Shown here: piece after piece, positions 14,963 to 15,310 of the stretch
Layout: every line of letters begins with the position of its first letter
How positions within the stretch are numbered: position 1 is the stretch's first letter
Position numbers and translations under genes: made by a program
Notes under the pieces: generated by a model
Told to the model about the DNA's origin: nothing
Seen by the model: only the letters and a program-made list of their open reading frames with translations
Database searches by the model: none
DNA from: an uncultured Mucispirillum sp.
Lineage (GTDB): Bacteria; Chrysiogenota; Deferribacteres; Deferribacterales; Mucispirillaceae
Direction of reading: 5' to 3'
Length of the DNA: 15,310 nucleotides
NCBI GenBank assembly: GCA_937890655.1
Contig: CALADT010000019.1
Coordinates: forward strand, 1-15,310

Positions 14963-15310
14963 TACTAGTCTGAAATTTTAATATTAAGTTTTTTAATTTT
15001 TCTTTGGATACTTTATTGTTATCCATTAACTGCATTTTATATTCATCTATCATAGAACTTGTATCACCTATTACACCGTTTAATTTATCATTTTGTATTA
15101 ATACGCAATTTACGGTATCAGTCATTAAATCTAGAGCTTCTTGAGTAAGAATACTATCAATATTTTGGCTTATATCCACATTGGATAGTGCTTTTTGAAA
15201 ACCCTGCTGGCTAATCTCTAAAGAGTTATTAGTAGTGAGATTAGATATTATGCCACTTACATTCATAGTTGTGCCTATAAGCCCTGTAAATTTACATAAA
15301 GTAGCAATAT
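14958..15310 (-). CDS. Lipoprotein-like partner gene, C-terminal part (runs off window)
   Basis: The frame stays open to the window end, so this is the C-terminal part of a longer gene; a Met codon at 15266 is internal. The visible segment reads LCKFTGLIGTTMNVSGIISNL and onwards. It parallels ICGLTGIMGTVINMSSMML of the lipoprotein at 12844-13725, and SLEISQQGFQKALSNV parallels VLELSEVGFKELSDNI. The two proteins are therefore paralogues, but clearly diverged, and this one lacks the proline-rich tail, ending instead in a Lys-rich helix. It lies 12 bp upstream of barrel copy B, as its paralogue lies before copy A. Function unknown. Confidence 0.75.
   Translation of the reverse strand, partial: IATLCKFTGLIGTTMNVSGIISNLTTNNSLEISQQGFQKALSNVDISQNIDSILTQEALDLMTDTVNCVLIQNDKLNGVIGDTSSMIDEYKMQLMDNNKVSKEKLKNLILKFQTSK

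Overview
The window is AT-rich (roughly 30% GC by eye) and comes from a flagellated bacterium with an outer membrane: it carries a flagellar stator/export cluster, lipoproteins with lipobox cysteines and beta-barrel-like outer membrane proteins. Base composition and gene content would suit a Deferribacterota relative such as Mucispirillum. That is an inference from general knowledge and no database was searched.

Region 1 (1-1987, minus strand) holds the start of dapA (cut by the window edge), dapF directly upstream of it, and a GNAT-type acetyltransferase. DapA and DapF act in the diaminopimelate/lysine pathway that feeds peptidoglycan. Region 2 (1988-6709, minus strand) is a tightly packed flagellar operon transcribed motA-motB-fliL-fliN-fliO-fliP-fliQ. 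These are the stator, a stator-associated protein, a C-ring protein and export-gate proteins. fliM is not between fliL and fliN, and fliR/flhB do not follow fliQ. Where fliR might be expected there is a decayed copy of the last 35 codons of fliQ with two in-frame stops.

Region 3 (6710-10400) has a divergent promoter region, then on the plus strand a multidomain malic enzyme (maeB) with a TTG start, a strong intrinsic terminator, and a cytoplasmic L-asparaginase. The asparaginase ends at a 15-bp hairpin that probably serves as a two-way terminator with the convergent gene beyond it.

Region 4 (10401-15310, minus strand) is a run of envelope genes. Read along transcription it is: a partial lipoprotein-like gene, outer membrane protein copy B, a homologous lipoprotein, outer membrane protein copy A, and an unrelated lipoprotein. 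The two outer membrane protein genes are identical over 1133 bp except for two bases, while their partner lipoproteins are strongly diverged. This pattern suggests recent gene conversion or copying of the barrel gene alone. The middle lipoprotein has a good promoter and Shine-Dalgarno sequence, but the codon at the right distance is ATT, a possible non-canonical start. No tRNA, rRNA, CRISPR array or transposase was seen.
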